Of a stretch of 64,000 nucleotides of DNA, positions 43,595 to 51,817 are shown piece after piece. The first letter of the stretch is position 1; every line of letters starts with the position of its first letter. The position numbers and the translations under genes are program-made. The notes under the pieces are model-generated. The model ran no database searches. It was given only the letters and a program-made list of their open reading frames with translations, and was not told the DNA's origin. Source of the DNA: Planctomycetota bacterium (GTDB lineage: Bacteria > Planctomycetota > UBA1135 > GCA-002748355); assembly GCA_027021385.1 (NCBI GenBank), contig JALUUL010000037.1, positions 1-64,000 on the forward strand, read 5' to 3'.

Positions 43595-44156
43595 CGAAGA
43601 CTTGGAGATCGGCGCAGTCCGGGCCGATCAGGAGGTTCTCGAGCCTGTCGATCCGGAGCGCGCAGTCCTCCCCCCCGAACCGGAACGAGACCTCCCCGCC
43701 TTGACGGATGGAGCGCGGGGGGAGGAGGATCCGGCCCTCGCCGTCCACCACTCAGAGGAGCACCTGCCCCCTCGTGATGTCGTCGAGCACGACGCGGGCC
43801 CATCCGCGGAAACCCGGAATCTCCGCCGTGTGGCGCTGTTCGACGAGGAAGGTTCCGGTCGCCTTTCCGAGGTCCCATTTCCGGGGCCGCCAGCGGAGCA
43901 CGATCGGCTCGAAGTCCCCCCCTCGGATCTCGAGACGGCCCGCGGCCTCCCAGGCCTTCCGGATCTCTCGGGTCAACGCCAGGCGGGCCCGGCCCTTCCC
44001 CTCTCCCGGGCGGAAGCTCCAGGAATCCCCTTCGGCCCGCGCCTCGAAGCCCCCCCGCGGGGGCACGGCCCCCGGCGCCTTTCCCTTCCCGAAATGCAGT
44101 TCGAGGCGCAGGACCCCTTCCCCCTCGACCCAGCGGTGGAGGCCCGGAGCGGGAAC
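43587..44156 (-). pseudogene. Small beta-rich ORF interrupted by in-frame TGA
   Basis: Directly after the metallophosphatase TAG, the same frame stays open with good GC3 codon use: LHRWVEGEGVLRLELHFG through EIPGFRGWARVVLDDITRG. A TGA occurs at 43754-43752, and the frame then continues sensibly (VVDGEGRILLPPRSIRQ to GPDCADLQVFAR) to a TAG at 43589-43587. The TGA could be a CGA-to-TGA change (Arg). Its context has no Cys or metal motif, so selenocysteine is unlikely. The only ATG-like start is GTG 44066; a CTG near 44110 with GGGGAAGGGG before it is an alternative. The family is unknown to me. The stop of the neighbouring gene at 43594 overlaps its 3' end. Confidence 0.5.
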
Positions 44157-45164
44157 CTACTCGGAACCGCCGCCGGTGACGATCTCGAGCGAAGGCTCCC
44201 CCCTCCGGACGTCCGGCCAGGGGAGGAAGGTCGGATCCTCGATCTGGAAGCTCCCGTCGGGATGGAGCCGGTGCATCTCGAGCGAGATCCCCCCCTTCTC
44301 GATCTTTCCGCAGATCAGGTGGCGCGCCGGAACGGCGGCCAGCAACTCCGCGCCCGCGGGCAGGCCCGGGCCCTTCGTGAAGTAGAGGGGAGCCCCCCCT
44401 CCCCCGGTGACGAAGGCGTGACGGCCGTCGATGCGGATGTGCTGGTAGTCGTGATGATGCCCGCTGAAGACCGCGACGACCTTCGAGAAACGCATCGCGG
44501 GATCCCAGAAGAGCCGGCGCACCCGCTCGTTCCCGCCGCTCATGTGCGCCGAGAACGGAGGGTGATGGACGACGAGCATGACAGCGCGCACCTCACCGTC
44601 GCGTTCCGCCTCCTCGAGGCTCCGGACGAACCACTCCTGCTGGACCCGGATCTCTTCGGCGCTCATCTCCCCGAAATTCGAATCCAGCATCAGGAAGGCC
44701 AGGGGCGGCCGCCGCAGGAGATAGAAGCGCCGGCCCTTCAGCCTCGGATGGATCGAGAAGAAGGAGGCGAGGGCGACGAGGTTCGACCCGAAGAGGTCGT
44801 GATTGCCGAGAACGGGCCAGAACGGCAGGTCTCGGTACTCCTTCCGGTAGGCCCTCCAGTAGATCCGGAGCCCCCCGTAGGTCACGATGTCCCCCGCGTG
44901 CAGGCGGAGGTCCGGCCTCAGTTCCCGGATCCTCCGGCGGATCCTCTTCCGCTCCAGGGGTCCCCCCGCCACGAGCTTGTCGACCACGGGCAACTGCTGC
45001 GTGTCCCCTACGACGACGAAGCTCGAGAGCGGAGTCCCGGCCTCCTCCTCCGTCAAGGATACGGCCCGCTCGTAGGCCCGCCGCTGGAGGACCGAGGGAT
45101 CCGTCGTCGAGCCGCCCGCCCCGAATCCCACGCACAAAACCGTGATCACAAGGGTGATCTTCAT
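44157..45164 (-). CDS. Secreted calcineurin-like metallophosphoesterase
   Basis: I choose the ATG at 45164, which opens a signal peptide (ITLVITVLCVGFGAGG), giving 335 aa; the track start at 45254 adds an unlikely basic leader. The dinuclear metal motifs are complete: VVVGDTQQ, LHAGDIVTY, VLGNHDLF, LVVHHPPFS and SGHHHDYQH. This gives a phosphomonoesterase or phosphodiesterase in the periplasm. It ends with TAG, after which the same frame stays open (next entry). It is downstream of the small lipoprotein gene with a palindromic terminator between. Confidence 0.92.
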   Translation of the reverse strand: MKITLVITVLCVGFGAGGSTTDPSVLQRRAYERAVSLTEEEAGTPLSSFVVVGDTQQLPVVDKLVAGGPLERKRIRRRIRELRPDLRLHAGDIVTYGGLRIYWRAYRKEYRDLPFWPVLGNHDLFGSNLVALASFFSIHPRLKGRRFYLLRRPPLAFLMLDSNFGEMSAEEIRVQQEWFVRSLEEAERDGEVRAVMLVVHHPPFSAHMSGGNERVRRLFWDPAMRFSKVVAVFSGHHHDYQHIRIDGRHAFVTGGGGAPLYFTKGPGLPAGAELLAAVPARHLICGKIEKGGISLEMHRLHPDGSFQIEDPTFLPWPDVRRGEPSLEIVTGGGSE

Positions 45165-45313
45165 CGTCCCGCCGGGCGGATCAGGGAAGGGGAGAGCGGC
45201 CTCGTCCGAGGCCGTCCGAGCCCGGAGGGTCCTCCTTTTCAGGGGCGCGGTCAACCCCTCCCCCGTCCTTCCGTCCGAGGCGGAGGGGTTCGGGTTTCCG
45301 TCCGTACATGCGA

Positions 45314-45335
45314 ACGGCCGGACGCGTCCGGCCGT
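45314..45335 (-). terminator. Perfect 22-nt palindrome (terminator-like)
   Basis: ACGGCCGGACGCGTCCGGCCGT is its own reverse complement. It lies 40 nt past the stop of the lipoprotein gene and upstream of the phosphoesterase, so it probably ends the lipoprotein transcript. Confidence 0.6.
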
Positions 45336-45374
45336 CGGGGGGAAGCGGAGGAGGGGAACCGCTTCCGCTCGGAC

Positions 45375-45788
45375 TCAGCGGCCCTCGCCGGTCTCGACGT
45401 CGCCGTCTTCCCCGGGCTGCTCGTCGAAGAAGGTCCCGGTGTAGATCTGCAGGGGCTGGATATCCGGACCGTTCGGATGCAGCTCGGCGAGCCCGTAGAG
45501 GGGCGTGGCGACGAAGTCCAGGGCGTGCAGCGCGCAGGAGAACGTATGGTCGACGAGCCGGTAGGCGAAGGTGAAGGGGAAGAAAACGACCTGGGTCGCG
45601 TCGCTCCCCTCGAAGCCTTTCTGGATGTTGGCCGCGTCGGCGGCCCCGTCGGTCCCGGCCCCATAGAGGACGATCAGCGGGGAGCCGGCGGTGATCAGGA
45701 GGTCCTTCCCCGCACGGCGGACGGTTCCGCAGCTGGTCAGGGAGAAGAGGAAGGATCCGAGCAGTGCAGCGAGGAGGAGCTTCTTCAT
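45375..45788 (-). CDS. Small lipoprotein of unknown function
   Basis: From ATG 45788 (AAGGAC upstream) it is 137 aa. The start of the track ORF is 11 codons earlier and would spoil the signal peptide. KLLLAALLGSFLFSLTSC is a lipoprotein signal with lipobox LTSC. The mature part is mildly hydrophobic in the middle (SPLIVLYGAG, VVFFPFTFAYRLVDHTF) and acidic at the end. No known domain. Confidence 0.8.
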   Translation of the reverse strand: MKKLLLAALLGSFLFSLTSCGTVRRAGKDLLITAGSPLIVLYGAGTDGAADAANIQKGFEGSDATQVVFFPFTFAYRLVDHTFSCALHALDFVATPLYGLAELHPNGPDIQPLQIYTGTFFDEQPGEDGDVETGEGR

Positions 45789-45852
45789 GTCCTTGGATTC
45801 CTGCAGAAGGCTTGAGCCCAACGGGCCTTAGGGGCGTCTCCGGTCGGGGTCC

Positions 45853-45872
45853 GGGAGAGGAGTCCCTCTCCC
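45853..45872. terminator. Hairpin between AtuA-like and lipoprotein genes
   Basis: GGGAGAGG pairs with CCTCTCCC around AGTC. A second inverted repeat follows at 45902-45949 (GGGAGGCG/CGCCTCCC). They lie in the 210-nt gap downstream of the AtuA-like gene; the first is terminator-like, and the second may be structural in the lipoprotein leader. Confidence 0.5.
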
Positions 45873-45998
45873 TTCCGACGTGGAAGGCTCATATCAAAGG
45901 GGGGAGGCGGATCGGAGACAAGTACCGTTTCCCCTCCAAGTCGCCTCCCGGCCGGGCGGGAACTCCGCAGGAAAAGGGATTCCCTCCCTGGGGGGACC

Positions 45999-47363
45999 TC
46001 AGCCGCCGACGACCGTGCAGCGGGGCTCGACCCGGTCCTTGGAGAGGAGGGCCGGCCAGTAGCCGACGACTTCCTGGGGTTTCGGCCGTCCTCCGGCGAA
46101 GCCGGTCACTCCGGGTGGCCCCGAGGTCACGAGGGGGACGATCTCCATGCCGAAACGGGCGACCTTGGCCCGGTCGGGGTCCCGAACCCCGATCCGGAGC
46201 ACGACTTCCGGGGGATCCCCGGGGGCCTCAACGATGCCCCGATGGCAGACTCCGGTTCCGAGGAACTCGACCGTCTTCCTCTCCTCGGGGAACTCGACCC
46301 CGTCCATCGCCGCCCTTTCGAAGACGATATCCGCACAGAGGCGGGCCTTGGCCAAGGCGTCGGGGCCCGAAATCACGAGCTGCCCGCTCGCCTTCCAACC
46401 GTCCCTGTAGGAAATCGAGACCTTGTAGGTATCGGTCGGCGGGCGGCCGCGGACTCCGTGCACCCGTACCCGGTCGGGTCCTTCCGGATCGAGCCGGATG
46501 CTCGTGAAGTCCGCGACGACATCGGGGCCGATGTAGGCGGAAGGATCCCCCATCTCGTAGACGAGCTGGGAACTCACGGTCTCGCGGGTCACGAGACCGC
46601 CGGTCCCCTCGTGCTTCGTCACGACGAACGAGCCGTCCGGACGGGCCTCGATGATCGGGTAACCGATCCGGGCCATGTCAGGGACCTTCCTCCAATCCGA
46701 GAAGTTCCCCCCCGTGCACTGCGGGCCGCATTCGAGGATGTGCCCCGCGACGGTCGCGGAGGCGAGTTCATCCCAGTCGTCCATCGACCAGCCGAACTCA
46801 TGGATCATCGGAGCCATGACCAGGGAAGGATCCGTCAACCTGCCGCCGACGATGATCTGCGCGCCCCGCCGAAGACATTCGACGATCGGAGCCGCCCCGA
46901 GGTAGACGTTCGCGCTGCTGATGCGGTCACGGATCGCGTCGAGAGCCTCTCCATCGTCCATGTTCCGGAGTTCTTCCCCCGAGGCCCGCAACTCGTCGAG
47001 CCGATCGAGGATATCGTCGCCCTCGATCCTCCCGACCTTCAGCCCCTTGCACCCGTGACGGGCCGCGACCTCGAGCACGGCCTCGACACAGGCTTGAGGA
47101 TTCACCCCCCCTGCGTTCGCGATGACCGTGACGCCCTTCTCGACGATCTCCGGAAGGAGACGGTCCAACATCCGGATGAAATCGGTCGCGTACCCGGCCT
47201 CGGGGTTCCGGGAACGTTGCTTCTGCAGGATGCTCATCGTGACCTCGGCCAGGTAGTCGAGGGTCAGGTAGTCGAGGGGGCCCTCGCGAAGGAGGCGGAC
47301 CGGACCGAGGATCGAATCCCCCCAGAAACCCTGCCCGTTGGCGATGCGCACCAGGTCCTTCAT
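45999..47363 (-). CDS. AtuA-like protein (DUF1446 family)
   Basis: This 454-aa protein matches the acyclic terpene utilisation AtuA/DUF1446 family over its length: RIANGQGFWGDSILGP at the start, LTLDYLAEVTMSILQ, VIANAGGVNPQACVEAV, IIVGGRLTDPSLVMAPMIHEFGW and GPQCTGGNFSDW. In Pseudomonas, AtuA is needed for growth on citronellol-type terpenes alongside geranyl-CoA carboxylase and the leucine enzymes, but its reaction is not established. It is alone here, 32 kb from the liu operon; a fused AtuA/C domain is absent. Confidence 0.93.
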   Translation of the reverse strand: MKDLVRIANGQGFWGDSILGPVRLLREGPLDYLTLDYLAEVTMSILQKQRSRNPEAGYATDFIRMLDRLLPEIVEKGVTVIANAGGVNPQACVEAVLEVAARHGCKGLKVGRIEGDDILDRLDELRASGEELRNMDDGEALDAIRDRISSANVYLGAAPIVECLRRGAQIIVGGRLTDPSLVMAPMIHEFGWSMDDWDELASATVAGHILECGPQCTGGNFSDWRKVPDMARIGYPIIEARPDGSFVVTKHEGTGGLVTRETVSSQLVYEMGDPSAYIGPDVVADFTSIRLDPEGPDRVRVHGVRGRPPTDTYKVSISYRDGWKASGQLVISGPDALAKARLCADIVFERAAMDGVEFPEERKTVEFLGTGVCHRGIVEAPGDPPEVVLRIGVRDPDRAKVARFGMEIVPLVTSGPPGVTGFAGGRPKPQEVVGYWPALLSKDRVEPRCTVVGG

Positions 47364-47502
47364 CTCGACGATCCCGCCGCGGCGAAGTCCGCGGCCACGA
47401 GGCCGTGCATCCCTGCAACCCGGAATGCGAAGGGGCCGACCGCCCGAACGATCGACCCTGGGAACCTAGCCCCCGCGCGTGGAACGCGGAAGGGCGGACC
47501 TC

Positions 47503-48915
47503 TCAGCGCCGGCGCAACGGTGTGTGTGTGTGGCTCCCGAGCCGGGTCGGCCCCCTGTTCTTCCAGACGCCCGAACCCCGCCCTTTCCCGGGACGGTTCG
47601 TCTCGATCTTCCGGCCTCTCGACGGGGCCTGGCCCCGGGGCGGCCGGGCCTTTCGGTCCCATCCCGGCAGATTCCCGGTCGCGCTTTCCGCCGGAGCGCT
47701 CCGTCTCCGCGCTGAGGTGCCCCGCCCCGCGACTTCGACCCTCGGCGGCGCCTCGACCGGGAGGGCCAGTGCCCGGATCAAGGCGGGGCGGTGCGCGTAG
47801 AAGAGCCGCCCGAGCATCCGGGAAAGAATCATTCCCTGCAGGACAAAGAACGGTCCGGCCATGCCGATTCGCAGAAGGATCGGCGCATTCCCGAGCAGGA
47901 GAAAAACGAAGGCCACCGGCAGAAGGCTGAGGGCGGTTCCGAACGCAAGGAGGAGCGATCCGCCGGGAGCCGCCCGATAGGCGGCGAAGATCCGGGTCGG
48001 GATCACCGCGTCGAAGGTTCGACCGACGACCAGGCCTCCGGTCGCCATTGGAAGCCACGCGACGCCGAGGGCGGCCAGGGTGATCCATACTCCGGGCGCG
48101 AACCCCGCGAGGGCCGCGAGGACGGCAGGGACCCCGGCGAAGGAAAGCAAGGTCGAGAACCCGAGAAGAGCCTTCCAGGTCCCATCGGTGAAATCCCTCG
48201 TCAGGACCGGAGCATCCTCCATTCCCTCGGAGGACGCCTGGAGGACCCTCCGCATGCAGTGCAGGCTCATGCCCAGCGCAATCAGGGTCGGAAGGGCGCG
48301 CAGCATCTCGTCCAGCAGGGGCATGCCCGGCGCCGGGTGATAGAAGCTGAGAGCCGCCGCGAAGGGGAACGAAAGGATCAGGCAGACCGAGGCGAAAGGC
48401 ATGTGCTCGACGAAGAGATAGTGCACGCCGTCGAGGATGCGGGCCGCCGCGGACTCCCGCGCGACCTCCCGCCTCCGCGACTGGATCCTTCTCGCCCGCT
48501 GCAGGGCCGAGGAGATCCTCGTCCGGTTGCGCCGCTGCGGTTCAGGCGAGGCCGGCCGACCCATCCCGGACGATCCGCGCGGCGCGGGAGCGCCTCCCCG
48601 CTTCCGCGAGGGCGGGGCGGCCGGCCTTCCGGGAGGTCCCTCCTTGCGCTCCAGCAAAAAATGAACGCCGCGCTTCTCGAGCTTCCGGGTCAAATCGATC
48701 GCAAGTTCGGGAGAAGAGATATGGCGGAGGGCCTTTGCAGCCTCACCGAGCCGATCGGTCTCGAGGCAGACCTCGCAGTACGCCGCCCAGGTCTCGTCCT
48801 TCGCGAACCCCTTCTCGATGTCCTTCTTGAGCTTCGCATAACGGACCTCCGGCTGGACTTCGGCCCGGAAGTCACCGAGTGCCTCGATCTCGAGGTGTTT
48901 TCCGACCTCCCCCAT
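47503..48915 (-). CDS. Multi-pass membrane protein with soluble N-terminal domain
   Basis: From ATG 48915 (AGGGAGG upstream) it is 470 aa; the track ORF reaching 49437 is too long. Residues 1-85 are a helical soluble part (EVGKHLEIEALGDFRAEVQPE). A basic Pro/Arg-rich linker follows, then about six membrane segments (ASVCLILSFPFAAALSFY, LLGFSTLLSFAGVPAVLAAL, WITLAALGVAWLPMATGGLV, LLAFGTALSLLPVAFVFLLL). The C-terminal 80 residues are basic and low in complexity. Function unknown; the layout resembles DUF4013-type proteins. Confidence 0.8.
   Translation of the reverse strand: MGEVGKHLEIEALGDFRAEVQPEVRYAKLKKDIEKGFAKDETWAAYCEVCLETDRLGEAAKALRHISSPELAIDLTRKLEKRGVHFLLERKEGPPGRPAAPPSRKRGGAPAPRGSSGMGRPASPEPQRRNRTRISSALQRARRIQSRRREVARESAAARILDGVHYLFVEHMPFASVCLILSFPFAAALSFYHPAPGMPLLDEMLRALPTLIALGMSLHCMRRVLQASSEGMEDAPVLTRDFTDGTWKALLGFSTLLSFAGVPAVLAALAGFAPGVWITLAALGVAWLPMATGGLVVGRTFDAVIPTRIFAAYRAAPGGSLLLAFGTALSLLPVAFVFLLLGNAPILLRIGMAGPFFVLQGMILSRMLGRLFYAHRPALIRALALPVEAPPRVEVAGRGTSARRRSAPAESATGNLPGWDRKARPPRGQAPSRGRKIETNRPGKGRGSGVWKNRGPTRLGSHTHTPLRRR
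47521..47532. repeat. (TG)6 dinucleotide run in a coding 3' end
   Basis: Six TG units lie in the last 10 codons of the membrane-protein gene (encoding HTHT on the minus strand). Slippage would only alter the C-terminal tail. Confidence 0.7.
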
Positions 48916-49152
48916 TCCGTCCTCCCTCGTCGTTTCCGGACCGTGGTGTCGCGGATCTCGTCGATCCCTCCCTCCTGTGTCGGAATTCCCTACAGTCGAC
49001 TTGAATCGGCGCCCGATACGAAAGAAGCGGACGGCGCGCCGGAAACTCCGTGGCCCCGGTCCCACGGCGCCTTCGGGCCTGGAGCCCTCCCTTCCATCCT
49101 TCAGAAGATGGGCCCTTTTTTCCGATCCCAGCGGAAGAAAGGATCCCCTCCG

Positions 49153-50250
49153 ATGCCGAAACGAGTCCTCATCCCCGTTCTTCTCTTCGCGGCGGGACTT
49201 CCGCCGCGTGTCCCCGCCCAGGGCGGCAGCCTCGTCTACCCAAAAGAGTTCCGCGGGCAGGAAGGAATCGGAGGCACGAGCATCCCCTTCGGCCTTTCCG
49301 GTCCGGTCCGGCTCCAGACCCTTTATCAAAGCTGGGTCGTCGACCAGGTTCCCCGGACGATCACTTCCCTCGCCATCCGTCCCGATTGGTCCCCGGTGAA
49401 AGGTCAAGACGTGATCCGGGGCAAACAGTGGGTACACCTACAGATCTACATGTCCCACAGCCGGAAGACCTTCGACACGGTCTCCAGCGACTTCGGCCTG
49501 AACCGCGGCAAGGACGCGGTCATGGTCTTCAAGGAGAAAGCCGTCGCCCTCCCGACCCAGGGGCGGCTCACCCAGGGCCCGCGCCCCTTCGGCCTGGTTT
49601 TCAAGCTCGACACGCCCTTCGTGCACGTTCAGACCAAGGGCCCCCTCCTCATCGAATACGTCATCACGAGACAGCCGGCCGGCGACTACCGGCTCGACAC
49701 GACCCTGACCTGCCGCAGCGTCGCCGCCGATTTCGGCCGGCGCGGACCCCGCTGCGTGCTCTCCTCCTCGAAGAAGCCCCTCCTCCTCGGGAACGGGCCG
49801 AGCTTCATGGTCGGACAGCGCATGGATTGGCGCCTCTCAGGCGCGGAGGCAGAGGCGGTCTGCGTCTTCACTCTCGGTTCCCACGAGCCTCCCGGAAAGG
49901 CCCTCGGACTCCCGACCCCCCTGGATCTCGGAAAGTGGGGCGGAACCGATTGCTACATCAACACCGACTGGCTCTTCGTCACCGGCCGGGTGGCCTCGGC
50001 CGCGGGTACCGCAGGCTTCACCTTCCCGATCCCGAAGGGACGGGAATTCTGGAGACGGTGGTTCTACTGCCAGGCCCTGACCGTCGACGTGAAGGCCAAC
50101 AAACTCGGGTTCGTGACCAGTCTCGGCCGGAAAGTCCGCTCCTGCGGTCCGATCCGGACCGCGCGGATCTTCCGGATCGGGGACCTCAAGGCCAGGACCG
50201 GAACCGTCCAGGTCGGCGCCGCTCCGGTCGTTTCCCTGACCTGGAAGTAA
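49153..50250 (+). CDS. Secreted protein of unknown function (shared C-terminal beta module)
   Basis: From ATG 49153 it is 365 aa with signal peptide VLIPVLLFAAGLPPRVPAQ. The N-terminal half has TSIPFGLSGPVRLQTLYQSW and TSLAIRPDWSP, resembling that of the 8839 protein, followed by DTVSSDFGLNRG. The C-terminal module begins near TDCYINTDWLFVTG and ends NKLGFVTSLGRKVRSCG, again like 8839. Cysteines may be disulfide-bonded. Unknown function; an exported structural or binding protein is likely. Confidence 0.85.
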   Translation: MPKRVLIPVLLFAAGLPPRVPAQGGSLVYPKEFRGQEGIGGTSIPFGLSGPVRLQTLYQSWVVDQVPRTITSLAIRPDWSPVKGQDVIRGKQWVHLQIYMSHSRKTFDTVSSDFGLNRGKDAVMVFKEKAVALPTQGRLTQGPRPFGLVFKLDTPFVHVQTKGPLLIEYVITRQPAGDYRLDTTLTCRSVAADFGRRGPRCVLSSSKKPLLLGNGPSFMVGQRMDWRLSGAEAEAVCVFTLGSHEPPGKALGLPTPLDLGKWGGTDCYINTDWLFVTGRVASAAGTAGFTFPIPKGREFWRRWFYCQALTVDVKANKLGFVTSLGRKVRSCGPIRTARIFRIGDLKARTGTVQVGAAPVVSLTWK

Positions 50251-50294
50251 GCCGGAACTTCCACGGAACGACGCGGAACCCGATACTCCGGAGA

Positions 50295-50747
50295 ATGACG
50301 CCCGGGGAAAAGCGGCTGCGGAGGATCTTCGAAGCGGACCCCGAGGCCCTCCGGGAACTCCGGGCCCTGGCCGGGCGCTTCCTGAGGATCTGCGCCCATC
50401 GACTCCGGGACCGTGACCTCCAGGAGATCCTGCTCGCCGTCGACGAGGTCGTGTCCAACATCGTTCGTCACGGAGACCTTCCGGAGGGGGGAAGCATCGA
50501 ACTACGGATGCGGGCCCTCGAGGACGGCGTCGAGATCGTCCTGATCGACGAGGCTCGGAACGCTCCTCCGCGGACCCTCGCGATCGAACCTCCCGGCGGT
50601 TGCGAGGAGAGCGGCAGGGGGCTGCCGATCATCCGCGCGACCTTCGACCTCGTGGAGTTCCGAAGCCTGCCCGGAGGAGGGACGCATTGCCGATTGTTCC
50701 GCAGCTTCTCCCACCGCCCCTGGACCCGGTCCGGAAGGAACCCATGA
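50295..50747 (+). CDS. RsbW-like anti-sigma serine/threonine kinase ATPase
   Basis: From ATG 50295 this is a 150-aa HATPase_c_2 protein. The N-box is ILLAVDEVVSNIVRHG, the central box is reduced (IDEARNAPP instead of the usual DxGxPFDP), and the G-box is ESGRGLPIIRATFD. Proteins like this bind sigma factors and phosphorylate an STAS antagonist; neither partner is nearby. It overlaps the next gene by ATGA, and the operon contains no sigma factor, so regulation of something else is possible. Confidence 0.85.
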   Translation: MTPGEKRLRRIFEADPEALRELRALAGRFLRICAHRLRDRDLQEILLAVDEVVSNIVRHGDLPEGGSIELRMRALEDGVEIVLIDEARNAPPRTLAIEPPGGCEESGRGLPIIRATFDLVEFRSLPGGGTHCRLFRSFSHRPWTRSGRNP

Positions 50748-51817
50748 CCCCGCCCGTCATTCTCTCGGTCCTCTTCGGGATCCTGCCCGGAACGGGAACC
50801 GGACAAGCCGGTGGGGAGGCCTGGCGCATCGACCACAGGCAGCTCCCCGAGATCAGCGGTCTCGTCGCCTCGCGCCGGAGGAAGGGTTGGTTCTGGGCCC
50901 ACAACGACTCCGGCGACGGCGCCTACCTCTACCTGATCGACCCCGCGCACCGCCTGCGCTGCCGGTTCAAGCTCCAAGGAGCGAAGGCCCTGGATTGGGA
51001 GGACCTGACCCTTGGGATCGGACCCGGCGGACGTCCCTGGATCTACGTCGCGGACACCGGAAGGAATCTCTTCCCGAAACAATCCTTACCCGTCCCGAAG
51101 GTCTACGCCTTCCCTGAACCGGATCCCGGGGCCCTCGCGGCGGGGCTCCCCCTCCCAGACGGCGGGGATGCACCGCTTCCCGTCCTTCGCGGCCCCTATG
51201 TCCATACTTTGGAACTCCGCTTCCCGGATCGGACCTATCCTCCGAACATCGAGGCCGTGACGCTCTCTCCGGACGGGAGCCGCCTTTGGCTGTTCCAGCG
51301 ACGGGGGGCGGACCCCTCGGCGATGTACGAGGTCCGCCTCTTCGAGAGCCCGCCGCCGGCCGCCCCCCCCTGGAAGGAGGACCAGGTCCTCACCGCGCAC
51401 AGGCGTGGCCGGATCCGGACCCGGGCCTCCCGACCCCACGGACGCCTTATCACGGCCGCCGCCACCCTCGGAGATCGGAAGCTCCTCGCGATCCTGACCT
51501 ATTCGGAAATCCTCATTCTTCCGTTGCCGCCCGGCCCGGACTCCTCCGGACGCACGGAGTTCTGGGCCTCCCCGAAAATCCTTCGGAGGATCCCCCTGCC
51601 CCCGATGCCCCAGGCCGAAGCGCTGGCCTACGTCGAGGAAAAGGGCATCCTTTGCGCGGCCAGCGAGGGCCGGCCCGTCCTCTTCCGGACCTTCCCGCTC
51701 GAGGAAAGAGAGAAAGTCGATCGGAAGCGGGAAGCCCCGCGGGGAAAAGGACCGGAATCCAAGAAGGAGCCGGAGCAGGGCTCCCGGGGAAGCCCGAGGG
51801 GAGGGAGAAAACGGTGA
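50744..51817 (+). CDS. Secreted beta-propeller/phytase-esterase-like protein
   Basis: Starting with the overlapping ATG at 50744 it is 357 aa with signal peptide PPVILSVLFGILPGTGTGQA. ISGLVASRRRKGWFWAHNDS, DWEDLTLGIGPGG and NIEAVTLSPDGSRLWLFQRRG match a propeller family resembling the esterase-like domain of phytases or SdiA-regulated proteins. The C-terminal 40 residues are basic and low in complexity. A binding or sensing role in the periplasm is possible. Overlaps with genes on both sides imply coupled translation. Confidence 0.82.
   Translation: MTPPVILSVLFGILPGTGTGQAGGEAWRIDHRQLPEISGLVASRRRKGWFWAHNDSGDGAYLYLIDPAHRLRCRFKLQGAKALDWEDLTLGIGPGGRPWIYVADTGRNLFPKQSLPVPKVYAFPEPDPGALAAGLPLPDGGDAPLPVLRGPYVHTLELRFPDRTYPPNIEAVTLSPDGSRLWLFQRRGADPSAMYEVRLFESPPPAAPPWKEDQVLTAHRRGRIRTRASRPHGRLITAAATLGDRKLLAILTYSEILILPLPPGPDSSGRTEFWASPKILRRIPLPPMPQAEALAYVEEKGILCAASEGRPVLFRTFPLEEREKVDRKREAPRGKGPESKKEPEQGSRGSPRGGRKR

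Noticed and set aside
43752-43754. Selenocysteine at the TGA after the phosphatase
   Set aside because: The context (VLL-TGA-VVDG) has no Cys homologue or redox motif; a CGA-to-TGA change fits better.
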